A stretch of 64,000 nucleotides of DNA from positions 124,001 to 188,000 of the forward strand of contig CAIOZU010000035.1 of assembly GCA_903862885.1 (NCBI GenBank). The letters run 5' to 3'. This stretch comes from an uncultured Pseudomonadota bacterium. GTDB taxonomy: Bacteria > Pseudomonadota > Gammaproteobacteria > Steroidobacterales > Steroidobacteraceae. Below, piece after piece: positions 1 through 8,612 of the stretch. The notes under the pieces were generated by a model. It made no database searches, was not told the origin of the DNA, and saw only the letters and a program-made list of their open reading frames with translations. The translations under genes and the position numbers were made by a program. The first letter of the stretch is position 1. Each line of letters begins with the position of its first letter.

Positions 1-452
1 CCATTTTTATGGAAGACGACGGTTGGCGCAGCGTGCTCGCCGTGAATCTCGATGGCGCTTTTTACTGTGCGCGTGCCGCTCTACGATTGATGGCCAGAGA
101 CGGCACTGCAGGCTCCATCATTAACATGGCTTCCTCCGCCGTCCAGACCGGCGAAGGCCCACTACATTACGTCACCAGCAAAGCCGCGTTGGTGGGCATG
201 ACCCGCGCGCTGGCACGCGAAGTGGCCTCACGCGGCATCCGCGTTAACGCGGTCGCACCCGGTCCCACCGACACACCGCTGATGCGCTCGATCCCAGCCG
301 AATGGATCGCAAGCCTCGCCAAAGCCGTGCCTCTGGGTCGACTCGCTCGCCCAGATGAAATTGCCGCGAGCGTTTTATATCTGGCGAGCGATGAGTCGTC
401 CTACGTGACCGGCAGCGTACTAGTGAACAATGGCGGAGCGTGCTTCTTCTAA
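1..452 (+). CDS. SDR-family oxidoreductase, C-terminal part (5' end outside window)
   Basis: This is the C-terminal two thirds of a classical short-chain dehydrogenase/reductase. The frame is open to the first base of the window, so the Rossmann TGxxxGxG motif and the NNAG motif lie upstream and the ATG at position 9 is internal. Visible family marks are a VNLDGAF helix, the catalytic serine strand (IINMASSA), the active-site YVTSK motif, the INAVAPGP loop and the C-terminal YVTGSVLVNNGG strand. The fold uses NAD(P)H for alcohol/ketone interconversion; the substrate cannot be read from this piece. It converges on the minus-strand SDR at 505 with only about 50 bp between them. No classical terminator was seen in that gap. 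Confidence 0.86.
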   Translation, partial: IFMEDDGWRSVLAVNLDGAFYCARAALRLMARDGTAGSIINMASSAVQTGEGPLHYVTSKAALVGMTRALAREVASRGIRVNAVAPGPTDTPLMRSIPAEWIASLAKAVPLGRLARPDEIAASVLYLASDESSYVTGSVLVNNGGACFF

Positions 453-504
453 GCCAGCCACCCACCGCCGTAGCGTATTCCCGCTCAGCGCTCTGACGCC
501 GCGT

Positions 505-1359
505 TTACGGTGGCCCCAAGATCGCCGTCGCCTCCGCCGTCAGGGTCGGTCGATTGAGTTGCTGCAGGTATTGCGCACGTGCGCTCGCCATCTGCTGGGT
601 CAGCACAGGGTGCGTGGAGACCCAAAAATCTCCCGCCGCGATACCCTCGAGGATGATCGAGGCCGCTTGGCGCGCGGGCATCCCCTGTTGCGCCAACATG
701 CCCTTCATCACATTTAAATGATAGCCCACCGACGCGGCGTCTTGACCGATGGGGGCATCCTCAAAAATGCGCGTGGTCACAGGCCCCGGCAGGACAGCCG
801 AGACCTGCAGGTGAGGCGCCACTCGACTCAACTCCAGTGCGAGGCACTCCGTCAACGACAGTACCGCCTGTTTACTCGCGATATACGGGCCTTGTTGAGC
901 CATCATACCGAGCCCACCGACCGAGGAGAGATTGGCAATATAGGCCGGCTGAGTACTGGCTCGCATCGCCGGCACAAAAGCCTGCATCCCATGGACGACG
1001 CCCAACACATTGACCCGAAACGCGCGCTCCCACACCGCAGGCGCTATGTCCCAGATAAAGCCCACCACCTCGATGCCCGCGTTATTAATGAGCAGCCGCA
1101 CATCACCATAACGCTCATGGGTTAAACGCGCGAGTCGTGTCATGGCTTCAGCGTCGGCGACATCGGTAGGGACCGAAAAAGCCTCTCCACCGGATTGTTG
1201 AATCGCCACAGCCACCGACTCCATGCGCTCCGCTGAGATATCAGCCAGCACCACCCGCATACCCAGGCGCGCCGCTTCCAGCGCCAGACCCTCACCAATG
1301 CCACTGCCGGCACCCGTGATCACCGCGACGCCACCTGCGAATCGTTCCGTCGCACTCAT
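505..1359 (-). CDS. SDR-family oxidoreductase at the end of the F420 operon
   Basis: A 284-residue classical SDR with TGAGSGIG at residues 15-22, an INNAG motif, the serine strand NLSSVGG and the active-site YIASK. I chose the ATG at 1359 rather than the longer frame (to 1392) because GAGGAG lies about six bases before it and the protein then begins just ahead of the Rossmann strand, as in the family. It is the last minus-strand gene, 60 bp downstream of cofC, so it may be cotranscribed with the F420 genes. Nothing in the sequence indicates F420 binding; SDRs use NAD(P)H. The long C-terminus (about 35 residues beyond the core) and the VxPGPVxT loop resemble SDRs of fatty-acyl and steroid clusters. 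Substrate unknown. Confidence 0.85.
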   Translation of the reverse strand: MSATERFAGGVAVITGAGSGIGEGLALEAARLGMRVVLADISAERMESVAVAIQQSGGEAFSVPTDVADAEAMTRLARLTHERYGDVRLLINNAGIEVVGFIWDIAPAVWERAFRVNVLGVVHGMQAFVPAMRASTQPAYIANLSSVGGLGMMAQQGPYIASKQAVLSLTECLALELSRVAPHLQVSAVLPGPVTTRIFEDAPIGQDAASVGYHLNVMKGMLAQQGMPARQAASIILEGIAAGDFWVSTHPVLTQQMASARAQYLQQLNRPTLTAEATAILGPP

Positions 1360-1419
1360 CGGCTTCTCCTCAATGCACACTCGAAGGCCCAAACCCGCAT
1401 CCTGCTGACGCGCGGGACC

Positions 1420-2013
1420 TTAAGCTTGAAAGTCATAGGCCTTTAAATCATCCGGCGTATCGATATCACGCTCCAAGCCCGGTCGCGCCAGCATACGAAG
1501 CGCCAAACCTGCACCCGCCGCCGCTGCAACATGTCGTGCGCAACTGTCAGGCCCATAGGCATAGGCCATGGCCTCTGGCGGTGACATCGCCATCGCATTC
1601 GTCCCCTGACCCTGCTTATCGGGCGCTAGCACCACCGTCGCGGGCAAAAGCGCCTGAGCAAGCGCCTCCAAGTCCATCGCTGATAGCCATGGCAAATCAC
1701 AACTGAGCGCAATCACGCCGTCAGCGCCCTGTGCGCGTGCCCACGCCGCCCCCTGCGCCAACGCCCCATTCAGTGAGGGGGGCGTTGCCTCAAGCAGCGT
1801 CTGCACGCCAAAGCCCGCCGCTCGCGATAACACGTCCTCAGCCGGACTGATCACGATGCAGTCTTTGGCTGCAAAAACGCTCGTGGCGACACGCAAGGTG
1901 TGATCTAAAAAGGATTCGTTTAACTGCTGACGCCGCTCATCGCTCAGTACACTCGCGAGGCGACGCTTGCCATTGGAGAGTGAACGCATCGGAATGAGTA
2001 CGCGCGTGTTCAC
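1420..2013 (-). CDS. cofC: CofC, phospholactate (or phosphoglycerate/PEP) guanylyltransferase
   Basis: A 197-residue nucleotidyltransferase that activates a three-carbon phosphoacid with GTP to the diphosphoguanosine donor used by CofD in coenzyme F420 biosynthesis. Family marks are the N-terminal LIPMRSLSNGKRRLA loop, the metal-binding SCDLPWL segment and the C-terminal D-I-D-T-P-D-D-L ending. The start is GTG and overlaps the cofD stop by four bases (GTGA), so the two are translationally coupled. Known homologues differ in substrate: 2-phospholactate (archaea), phosphoenolpyruvate (mycobacteria), or 3-phosphoglycerate (Mycetohabitans rhizoxinica). The sequence alone does not settle which applies here. 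Its place between cofD and an SDR in the fbiC-fno-cofE-cofD-cofC series makes the assignment firm. Confidence 0.9.
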   Translation of the reverse strand: MNTRVLIPMRSLSNGKRRLASVLSDERRQQLNESFLDHTLRVATSVFAAKDCIVISPAEDVLSRAAGFGVQTLLEATPPSLNGALAQGAAWARAQGADGVIALSCDLPWLSAMDLEALAQALLPATVVLAPDKQGQGTNAMAMSPPEAMAYAYGPDSCARHVAAAAGAGLALRMLARPGLERDIDTPDDLKAYDFQA

Positions 2014-2933
2014 AGCGTTTCTACAAACGTAAGCAACTCACGCGCAAGACGCGCTTGATCACCCGCATCACGCATCAAGATATCCGTCGAACACACCTTA
2101 ACACCCGATGGCGGCCCATCCGCTTTGTCAATCACCACCCCATCCAGCAGCCCTTGGTAGTACTCAACGAGGCCCGACGCGGTGGCCGGCAAACCCAGTT
2201 CTTTGAACATCTTCGCGGCCGGACCTTTGACTGCCTGCCCGCCAATGAAGGGTGAGACAGCCACCACGGGCACGGACAGCGCTCTCAATTGCGCCCGCAC
2301 CGAGGGTAAAGCTAAAATCGGTTCGATGCTCAGCAGTGGGTTGGATGGACAGACCACCACCGCCGACAACTCTGGATCTGATAGAGCCGCTAAAAATCCG
2401 GGGCTCGGGCGGGCCACCTCAATGCCTGAGAAGACGAGGCTTTTAAACACAGGCTGACAAGCTCGTCTGACAAAGTAATCTTGAAACGCCAAGCGGCCCT
2501 GGTCGGTCTCGACCTGCGTCCGCACCGGCTGATCACTCATCGGTACTACCGTCACCTGAATGCCTAAACGCTGGCACAGCTGCGCGGTCACCGCCGACAG
2601 ACTGTGGGTTTTCAGAAGCGTCGTTCGCATCAAGTGAGTCGCAACATCTTGATCCCCGAGCGCAAACCACTCTTCGCCGCCTAAGCGGGCGAGTGCTTGC
2701 ATCAAGTGCCGCGTGTCACCCCGCACGCCCCATCCTTGCGCCGTGTCATTTAAAGAGGCGAGCGTATACATCACGGTATCCAGATCCGGGCAGATCTGAA
2801 GACCCCAGTGCTCAAAGTCATCGCCGGTATTGACCACGACGGTGAGTTGGTGAGCTGGCAGGCACTGCGAGAGACCCTGACAGAGTCGAGCCCCGCCCAC
2901 GCCACCAGCGAGTGCGACCACCGACCCACTCAT
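2010..2933 (-). CDS. cofD: CofD, LPPG:7,8-didemethyl-8-hydroxy-5-deazariboflavin transferase
   Basis: CofD (FbiA) moves the phospho-acid moiety from the CofC product onto the deazaflavin Fo, giving F420-0 or its dehydro or hydroxy form. The 307-residue protein has the family signature set: GGVGGARL at 10-17, NTGDD at 35-39, GWGVRGDT, a GDQDVATHL stretch, SNPLLSIEPIL, and the late AVSPFIGGQAVKGP loop. The frame runs open to 3095, but that extension (54 residues) reads through the cofE end and is not family-like. The ATG at 2933 starts directly on the glycine-rich strand, so I used it. cofE ends 16 bp upstream and cofC overlaps downstream by four bases. Length and motifs look intact. Confidence 0.95.
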   Translation of the reverse strand: MSGSVVALAGGVGGARLCQGLSQCLPAHQLTVVVNTGDDFEHWGLQICPDLDTVMYTLASLNDTAQGWGVRGDTRHLMQALARLGGEEWFALGDQDVATHLMRTTLLKTHSLSAVTAQLCQRLGIQVTVVPMSDQPVRTQVETDQGRLAFQDYFVRRACQPVFKSLVFSGIEVARPSPGFLAALSDPELSAVVVCPSNPLLSIEPILALPSVRAQLRALSVPVVAVSPFIGGQAVKGPAAKMFKELGLPATASGLVEYYQGLLDGVVIDKADGPPSGVKVCSTDILMRDAGDQARLARELLTFVETL

Positions 2934-2949
2934 GTAGTCATCGCTCGCA

Positions 2950-3726
2950 TTAGTTAAAGAGATCCAGTGACTGCGGCCGCAGAAGCTCAGCCGCCTCGGC
3001 AGGCCGGCGATCATAGGGCAAGCCTCGCACCAGCACGACCGGCCGGCCTTCCGCAGCCTGTCCCATGAGTAGCGACGCTGCAGACGCGACTTCATCGGCG
3101 AGCCCCAACTCGCTGGTCATCAGCGGCCTGCCATACAGATCCGCCTGCCCGCGCAGATCGACTAAACCCGGCAAACCGGCCACCCCAATGGCGGTACCCA
3201 CGGTTCCCGTGCGCCAGGCACGCCCAATGCTGTCAATGATCAGCACCGCCACATCGAGTCCCGTGGCGGCCCGCAGCCGATCCTGAATCTCCCGACAGGA
3301 ATGGTCCGGATCTAGCGGGAGCAACAGCACCTGCTCATCGCCCATCGGGGCGACATTTGATTGGTCAATACCGGCATTCGCAAGCACCAAGCCTAGGCGG
3401 TGTCGCACAATAATGACGCCAGGACGCACGCGCATGACCTCGCTCGCCTCAGAGAGCACCAACTCCACCACCCGCGGGTCTTTACCTGCCTCTCGCGCGA
3501 GCGTCATGGCACGCTCTGATGGCACGACCCCTTTTAGCGCGACACGCCGCCCCTCCGCTTTAGACACCACCTTCTGGGCAATCACCAACACATCACCGGT
3601 GGTGAGTGAGAGCGAGGCAGCACTGAGCGAGCTTAAGATCAGCGCCGCCAGATCATCTCCCGCCTCCACCAATGGAAAAGCAGGCAAGGCAGTCAAAGAC
3701 AGAGTGACCAGCGGCGAATGACTCAT
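2950..3726 (-). CDS. cofE: CofE, coenzyme F420-0:L-glutamate ligase (single-domain)
   Basis: This ligase adds L-glutamate residues to F420-0 with GTP, making F420-1 and longer tails. The 258-residue protein carries the CofE marks: QKVVSKAEGR at 51-60, ANAGIDQSN at 116-124 and DSIGRAWRTG at 165-174 followed by TAIGVAG. It is the length of the archaeal one-domain enzyme. The mycobacterial homologue FbiB has an additional C-terminal FMN nitroreductase-like domain of about 200 residues that is absent here. Its start codon overlaps the fno stop by one base (TGATG), a tight translational coupling, and cofD follows 16 bp later. The gene looks intact and functional. Confidence 0.93.
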   Translation of the reverse strand: MSHSPLVTLSLTALPAFPLVEAGDDLAALILSSLSAASLSLTTGDVLVIAQKVVSKAEGRRVALKGVVPSERAMTLAREAGKDPRVVELVLSEASEVMRVRPGVIIVRHRLGLVLANAGIDQSNVAPMGDEQVLLLPLDPDHSCREIQDRLRAATGLDVAVLIIDSIGRAWRTGTVGTAIGVAGLPGLVDLRGQADLYGRPLMTSELGLADEVASAASLLMGQAAEGRPVVLVRGLPYDRRPAEAAELLRPQSLDLFN

Positions 3727-4409
3727 CAGGCCGGGTCGGTGCGACCTACACCGGTGAGCCGAATGCCTGAACTGGGGACCTTATAGCGCTTATTAATCGA
3801 AATGAGTACCGAGGTCAGCATCTCAGAAACGATCGAGTTCGCTAAGACCCCCGCATCATATGCCTGCAAGCCAAGTGCTTGGGCGAGACCCACGACCGTC
3901 TCTGCCGCAGCACGATCATCACTACATACCAACACATCACAGTCGATAGACAGGGACAAATCCTTAAGATAGTGAGCGGACACATTCTGAAACGCCGACA
4001 CCACGCGCACCGAACTACCCAACAGCCGCTGCATGGCAGCGACGGCAGAGCCTCCCTCAGGCACTTGCGCTTGGCCCACCTTTGGCGGCACAAGCGGCAC
4101 CGTCACATCAATTAAAATCTTACCTTGCAAGGCCTCACGAACCTCCTCGAGCGTCGCGGCTTGTGCGCTGTACGGCACGGTGAGCACCACAATATCACTG
4201 GCCTCGGCCGCTTGCCGGTTAGAGCCACCGATAATCCCCTCACGTCCTAACAAGGCATTCAGTTCCTTGGCAACATCGGCGGCTTTATCTGGGTGACGAC
4301 TACCGATCGTCACGCGATAGCCGGCATGTGCCCAGCGCAAGGCCAAACCACTGCCCTCTTTTCCAGTCCCGCCAAGCAATCCCACGGTGGGTAAGGTATT
4401 CGCATTCAT
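3726..4409 (-). CDS. fno: NADPH-dependent F420 reductase (F420H2:NADP+ oxidoreductase)
   Basis: This enzyme passes hydride between NADP(H) and coenzyme F420, supplying F420H2 to reductases. The 227-residue protein opens with a Rossmann strand GLLGGTGKEGSG (residues 10-21) and an NADP-type GSR at 36-38, and retains the SAFQNVSA segment typical of Fno in place of F-N-N. The frame extends to 4466, but the ATG at 4409 has an AGGAGAGAAG ribosome site and begins at the family's usual N-terminus. It lies between fbiC (13 bp upstream) and cofE (one-base overlap). Its presence means the cell can charge F420 from NADPH without F420-dependent glucose-6-phosphate dehydrogenase. A plain pyrroline-carboxylate-reductase-like role is unlikely in this operon. 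Confidence 0.88.
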   Translation of the reverse strand: MNANTLPTVGLLGGTGKEGSGLALRWAHAGYRVTIGSRHPDKAADVAKELNALLGREGIIGGSNRQAAEASDIVVLTVPYSAQAATLEEVREALQGKILIDVTVPLVPPKVGQAQVPEGGSAVAAMQRLLGSSVRVVSAFQNVSAHYLKDLSLSIDCDVLVCSDDRAAAETVVGLAQALGLQAYDAGVLANSIVSEMLTSVLISINKRYKVPSSGIRLTGVGRTDPA

Positions 4410-4422
4410 CGTCTCTTCTCTC

Positions 4423-6852
4423 CTAATCAACAGAATGAGCCAGCGGTGCCGTGCGACGCACGCCACGCGACGGGGGAGTCAACACCATCGGCGTCAGCGG
4501 CTTTGCCTCACGACCCTGTCGTTGGCGCAACTCACTGACCTCACCATACAAAGTGCTTCGCTGCCTGGGCACTCGAGCACTTCTGAGAATCACTGCCTGC
4601 ATCTGATCGGGCGGGAATTCTTGGCCATGCTCAGTCCCCGCTGCGCGAGAAATACTTTCGTTCATCAAGGTACCGCCGAGGTCATTCACGCCCGCATCGA
4701 GCACCGCACGAATCCCCTGTGCCCCGAGCTTCACCCAAGATGCCTGAATATTTGGTATCAGCGGATGGAGCACCAGCCGGGCGACCGCATGCATCAACAG
4801 CACCTCACGAAACGTCGGACCGAGACGCGTCAGCCCCTTACGATACAAAGGGGCTTCCATGTGCACGAACGGTAATGGCACAAACTCCGTGATTCCACCG
4901 GTCCGCGCCTGCAGCGCCCGCACCTGTAACAAATGCCGGGCCCAATGAATGGGCTGCTCCACATGACCAAACATAATAGTTGAGGTGGTTCGAAGACCGA
5001 CTTCATGCGCGGTGGCCAGCACCTCAACCCATTGCGCCGTATTGAGCTTGTCAGGACAAATGATCTCTCGCACCTCATCGTCGAGTATCTCTGCCGCCGT
5101 ACCAGGCAAAGTCGAGAGTCCCGCGTCTTTTAGCTGCAATAGAAAGTCGCGCACACTGATACCGAGTGTGGCCGCCCCTTGACTGATCTCGAGCGGTGAA
5201 AAGGCATGGATGTGCATCTCCGGCACCGCCGCCTTAATGGCGCGACAAATTGATAAATAAGTCTCGCCGGTGTATCGCGGGTGAATACCCCCCTGCAAAC
5301 ACACCTCGGTGGCACCGCGTGCATCCGCCTCCAGCGCTCGTCTGACGATCTCTGCAAGATCTAAATCGTATGGCAGACCCCGGTATCGTTCATCCGTGCT
5401 GCCTTTGGCAAAGGCGCAGAAGCCACAGCGGTAGCTGCAGATATTGGTGTAATTAATATTGCGATTGACCACAAAACTAACGGTGTCACCCGACACCTGG
5501 CGCCGCAGGGCATCAGCGGCAGCCAACACGCGTGTCACATCCGTACCCCGCGCCTCAAACAGACGCACAATCTGCTCTACCGACAGCACCCGCCCTTGTG
5601 CCACGCTGTCTAACAGGCCGCTGAGCGCGGGATCGCCCACCGTGTGAGGGGCCACCCGCCCTGTCGGGGGTGCGCTTGCCATCCCCGGTGACCACGCATC
5701 ATCGCGCGCCCATCCCGTGGCATCGGCATGGTGTCGAATAAAAGGCGCCATCGCAGCATCCTGCCAGCGATCCATCTGCCATACATAAGCCGGATAGACC
5801 GGTAGCCGCGCGATCAAGACGCGATGGGATGCTGCACTGACTTGCGCCAAGCGATCCACTTCAGGCCAGGGCGCCTCGGGATTCACATGATCGACGGTCA
5901 CCGGCGACACGCCGCCCCAGTCGTTAATACCGGCAGCGAGCAACTCGGGTAGCGCATCCGCACTTAAGTTGGGCGGCGCTTGAATATTCATCTGTGGCCC
6001 AAACAGAATCCGTGCGGCGGCAATGGTCCACACCAACTCATCCGAACTCGGCTCAGGTGCATCAGCCATGGGTGTGCGCGGCTTCGCACGAAAATTTTGA
6101 ATAATAATTTCTTGCAGATGACCGTACTGCACCTGCAGCCGCAAAAGATCCTCCAGCGCCTCTAGACGCTCGGCGCGCGTCTCACCGATCCCAATCAATA
6201 GCCCACTGGTGAATGGAATGGCCAATTCGCCAGCCAAGCGAATCGTCTCGAGCCTGACAGCCGGGTCTTTGTCGGGGGATCGATAATGCGGCCCGCCCTT
6301 TTCACTTAAGCGAGTGGCGGAGGACTCGAGCATCAATCCCTGCGACACGGACACCCGCCGAAGACGGGTGAGTTCCTCTCGGTCCATGACACCGGCGTTG
6401 ACATGAGCAAGCAAACCCGTGTGCTGGGTAATGGCTTCGCACATTGCTACCAGATAGTCGATCGTGGTGGCATAGCCCATGGCCACGAGTTGGTCTCGGG
6501 CAGCGGCGTAGCGAAGCTCGGGCTTATCACCCAAGGTGAATAAGACCTCCGTACAACCAGCCGCCTGTCCCGCGTGGGCGATCGCCAGCACCTCATCCTT
6601 GGTCAGATACGCCGCCTGCTTACGCGACTGTCGCCTAGAGAAGGTGCAGTAATGGCAGCGATCACGGCACAGCTGGGTCAGCGGGATAAAGACCTTCCGG
6701 GAGTAGCTTTGCAGATGGCCGTGACCCTCTAGGCGCAGGGCATTGGCCTCCCGCACCAGCTCAGACAGGTCCTCGCTCAACAGGCGATGTGCGCGCGCAG
6801 ATAGACGCTTACTGGGCGCTTCTTCACTCAACAAAGAGATCACGCTCGCCAC
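4423..6852 (-). CDS. fbiC: FbiC, fused radical-SAM Fo synthase (CofG-CofH)
   Basis: Fo synthase makes the deazaflavin chromophore of F420 from tyrosine and 5-amino-6-ribitylamino-uracil. The 809-residue protein has two radical-SAM halves: an N-terminal CofG-like half with its 4Fe-4S cysteines at 62, 66 and 69 (CRDRCHYC), and a C-terminal CofH-like half with cysteines at 472, 476 and 479 (CSYRCGFC). Both halves keep later landmarks (the INDWGGVSPVT and VNDLGGTLMNE segments). This is the fused bacterial form; archaea use separate genes. It starts only 8 bp after the SnoaL-like gene, so F420 synthesis is probably cotranscribed with the upstream CoA-ester catabolic genes. fno begins 13 bp after its TAG stop. 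Confidence 0.96.
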   Translation of the reverse strand: MASVISLLSEEAPSKRLSARAHRLLSEDLSELVREANALRLEGHGHLQSYSRKVFIPLTQLCRDRCHYCTFSRRQSRKQAAYLTKDEVLAIAHAGQAAGCTEVLFTLGDKPELRYAAARDQLVAMGYATTIDYLVAMCEAITQHTGLLAHVNAGVMDREELTRLRRVSVSQGLMLESSATRLSEKGGPHYRSPDKDPAVRLETIRLAGELAIPFTSGLLIGIGETRAERLEALEDLLRLQVQYGHLQEIIIQNFRAKPRTPMADAPEPSSDELVWTIAAARILFGPQMNIQAPPNLSADALPELLAAGINDWGGVSPVTVDHVNPEAPWPEVDRLAQVSAASHRVLIARLPVYPAYVWQMDRWQDAAMAPFIRHHADATGWARDDAWSPGMASAPPTGRVAPHTVGDPALSGLLDSVAQGRVLSVEQIVRLFEARGTDVTRVLAAADALRRQVSGDTVSFVVNRNINYTNICSYRCGFCAFAKGSTDERYRGLPYDLDLAEIVRRALEADARGATEVCLQGGIHPRYTGETYLSICRAIKAAVPEMHIHAFSPLEISQGAATLGISVRDFLLQLKDAGLSTLPGTAAEILDDEVREIICPDKLNTAQWVEVLATAHEVGLRTTSTIMFGHVEQPIHWARHLLQVRALQARTGGITEFVPLPFVHMEAPLYRKGLTRLGPTFREVLLMHAVARLVLHPLIPNIQASWVKLGAQGIRAVLDAGVNDLGGTLMNESISRAAGTEHGQEFPPDQMQAVILRSARVPRQRSTLYGEVSELRQRQGREAKPLTPMVLTPPSRGVRRTAPLAHSVD

Positions 6853-6860
6853 CGTTTGGA

Positions 6861-7343
6861 TTAGCCTTTCAAAGATCGCGTTGTAGCGGCCTCTGCCGCA
6901 CCCATACCCGCCGCACCCATGCCGCCGGCGACGTACCCATCCACCGTGACCTTACGATAACTGAACAGCCATCGACCGTCACAACACTCATAATCGTCCG
7001 TATAACGCCCCCAATGATCAAGTCCTTGAGGCATCAGCACGGAGTAATAACACCGACCCTTCGCGTGACTTTCATCTAACACATCAATTTGATGGGTCGC
7101 TGTGTAATGGCGCAGGGACCTAGGCGGCCCATTCGCATCGATCTTTTTGATCATCGATTGGGTGTCAGTGAGCATTCGGCTGATCTCCTGGCGCCCATCG
7201 CAACGTGTGCCGGGCACATCAAACACGGCACGCTCCGTAAAGAGTTCAAGCACCTGCGCAAAACGCCCAGAGTCGCCATTGGCATTGTAGCGAATGACCA
7301 GATCGCGAATGGATTCGCGCGCCGTCAGCTCCCACAGTTCCAT
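6861..7343 (-). CDS. SnoaL-like / nuclear-transport-factor-2 fold protein
   Basis: A 160-residue protein of the SnoaL/NTF2-like fold, recognised from the N-terminal helix ending IRDLVIRYNANGDSG, the ELFTERAVFDV strand and the late DGRWLFSYRKVTVDG strand. Members include polyketide cyclases, hydratases and isomerases, and many have no known activity; several occur in bacterial steroid clusters. I chose the ATG at 7343; the frame upstream only re-reads the thiolase end. It sits between a thiolase (31 bp) and fbiC (8 bp). The C-terminus carries a tandem GMGAA repeat matched by a 14-bp identical stretch in the neighbouring thiolase (see repeat). Function not known. Confidence 0.8.
   Translation of the reverse strand: MELWELTARESIRDLVIRYNANGDSGRFAQVLELFTERAVFDVPGTRCDGRQEISRMLTDTQSMIKKIDANGPPRSLRHYTATHQIDVLDESHAKGRCYYSVLMPQGLDHWGRYTDDYECCDGRWLFSYRKVTVDGYVAGGMGAAGMGAAEAATTRSLKG
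6895..6924. repeat. 15-bp tandem duplication encoding GMGAA twice
   Basis: Two 15-bp units (6895-6909 and 6910-6924) begin with the same bases, GCCGCACCCAT, and differ at the twelfth base. They encode GMGAA twice in the SnoaL-like protein's C-terminus. The first 14 bases recur exactly at 7397-7410 inside the thiolase, where they encode the functional GMGAA after its catalytic cysteine. The copy in the SnoaL gene may be chance or a small template-switch event. Confidence 0.6.
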
Positions 7344-7374
7344 TGCATGTCCTTGTCCCTTCGCACCCGCCGAA

Positions 7375-8577
7375 CTAGTAGACCTCAAACAACCCAGCCG
7401 CACCCATACCTGCGGCGACACACATCGTGACGACCACATAGCGCACACCACGCCGACGCCCTTCAATGAGCGCATGACCCACCATGCGTGCACCGCTCAT
7501 GCCAAACGGATGGCCAATAGCGATCGCGCCTCCATCGACATTAAATAGCGCCGGATCAATACCCAGACGATCACGACAGTACAGCGCCTGAACCGCAAAG
7601 GCTTCATTTAATTCCCACAAGCCAATGTCATGCACCGATAGACCATGTCGCTTGAGTAATTTAGGCACTGCAAACACCGGACCAATACCCATCTCATCAG
7701 GCGCGCAGCCCGCTACTGCCATGCCCCGATACGCCCCTAAAGGCTTTAGGCCCCGTTGCTCAGCGAGCACACGATCCATGATCACCGCGGCGGCTGCGCC
7801 ATCGGAGAGCTGCGATGCGTTGCCGGCGGTAATTGACTCACCACGAGCAATCACGGTCCCATCTTTCCAGACAGGTTCTAGCTTGTTGAGACCGGAAAGG
7901 GTGGTATCCGCCCGAAAGCCCTCATCCTGAGCCAACAGCACGTCTTGATAAGTAGTCGCACCACTTTCCTTATCGACGATCGCCTTGCGAGTGGTCAACG
8001 GCGCTAACTCGGCTGCGTAACGTCCGGCCGCGTACGCGGCGGCTGTGCGTTGCTGACTATCAAAAGAATACTGATCAGCCGCCTCGCGGCTGATCCCATA
8101 CCGCTTGGCCACCACCTCTGCGGTCTCAATCATCGGCATGTACATATGCGGCGAGGCGAGCAACACGCTCTCTGACTGCGCACGGAAGGTATTCAGGTGT
8201 TTATTTTGAGTGAGGCTAATCGACTCGATGCCACCGGCCACCACCACCGGCATACGATCCTCGGTCACTTGCTTTGCGGCCGTGGCAATCGCCATCAAAC
8301 CTGACGCACACTTGCGATCGATGGTCATTCCAGCAACCGATGCGGGAAGCCCGGACGAGGCGACCGTCAATCGAGCGATGTTATAGCCTTGTGCACCTTG
8401 CTGGGTGGCGCATCCTAAAATCAAGTCATCCACCTCGGCCGGATCCACGCCACTGCGCCTCACCGCCTCGGCCACGACATGCCCAGCGAGCTTCGGTGCC
8501 TCGGTGTCATTAAAGGCACCACGAAACGCCTTCGCAATGGGGGTCCGAGCAACAGATACGATCACAGCCTCACGCAT
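7375..8577 (-). CDS. acetyl-CoA C-acyltransferase (thiolase)
   Basis: A 400-residue degradative thiolase that cleaves 3-ketoacyl-CoA with CoA to release acetyl-CoA. The nucleophilic cysteine is C90 (IDRKCASGL), the histidine H356 lies in AIGHPFG, and the proton-donor cysteine is C386 in [13 protein letters not shown] motif is also present. It is clearly distinct from the second thiolase at 13343 (fadA6 type), so the cluster has two thiolases for different acyl-CoA intermediates. It lies between the MaoC hydratase (35 bp upstream) and the SnoaL-like gene (31 bp downstream), a hydratase-thiolase order that suggests one beta-oxidation round. It could serve the steroid side chain or a ring fragment; the sequence does not decide. 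Confidence 0.9.
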   Translation of the reverse strand: MREAVIVSVARTPIAKAFRGAFNDTEAPKLAGHVVAEAVRRSGVDPAEVDDLILGCATQQGAQGYNIARLTVASSGLPASVAGMTIDRKCASGLMAIATAAKQVTEDRMPVVVAGGIESISLTQNKHLNTFRAQSESVLLASPHMYMPMIETAEVVAKRYGISREAADQYSFDSQQRTAAAYAAGRYAAELAPLTTRKAIVDKESGATTYQDVLLAQDEGFRADTTLSGLNKLEPVWKDGTVIARGESITAGNASQLSDGAAAAVIMDRVLAEQRGLKPLGAYRGMAVAGCAPDEMGIGPVFAVPKLLKRHGLSVHDIGLWELNEAFAVQALYCRDRLGIDPALFNVDGGAIAIGHPFGMSGARMVGHALIEGRRRGVRYVVVTMCVAAGMGAAGLFEVY

Positions 8578-8612
8578 GGTCTTCCTTGCACATCTAAAGT
8601 AAATTTAAAAAA

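Noticed and set aside
430-1125. Plus-strand frames opposite the SDR at 505-1359
   Set aside because: They have arginine- and histidine-rich shadow composition and no family motifs, while the minus strand encodes a complete SDR.
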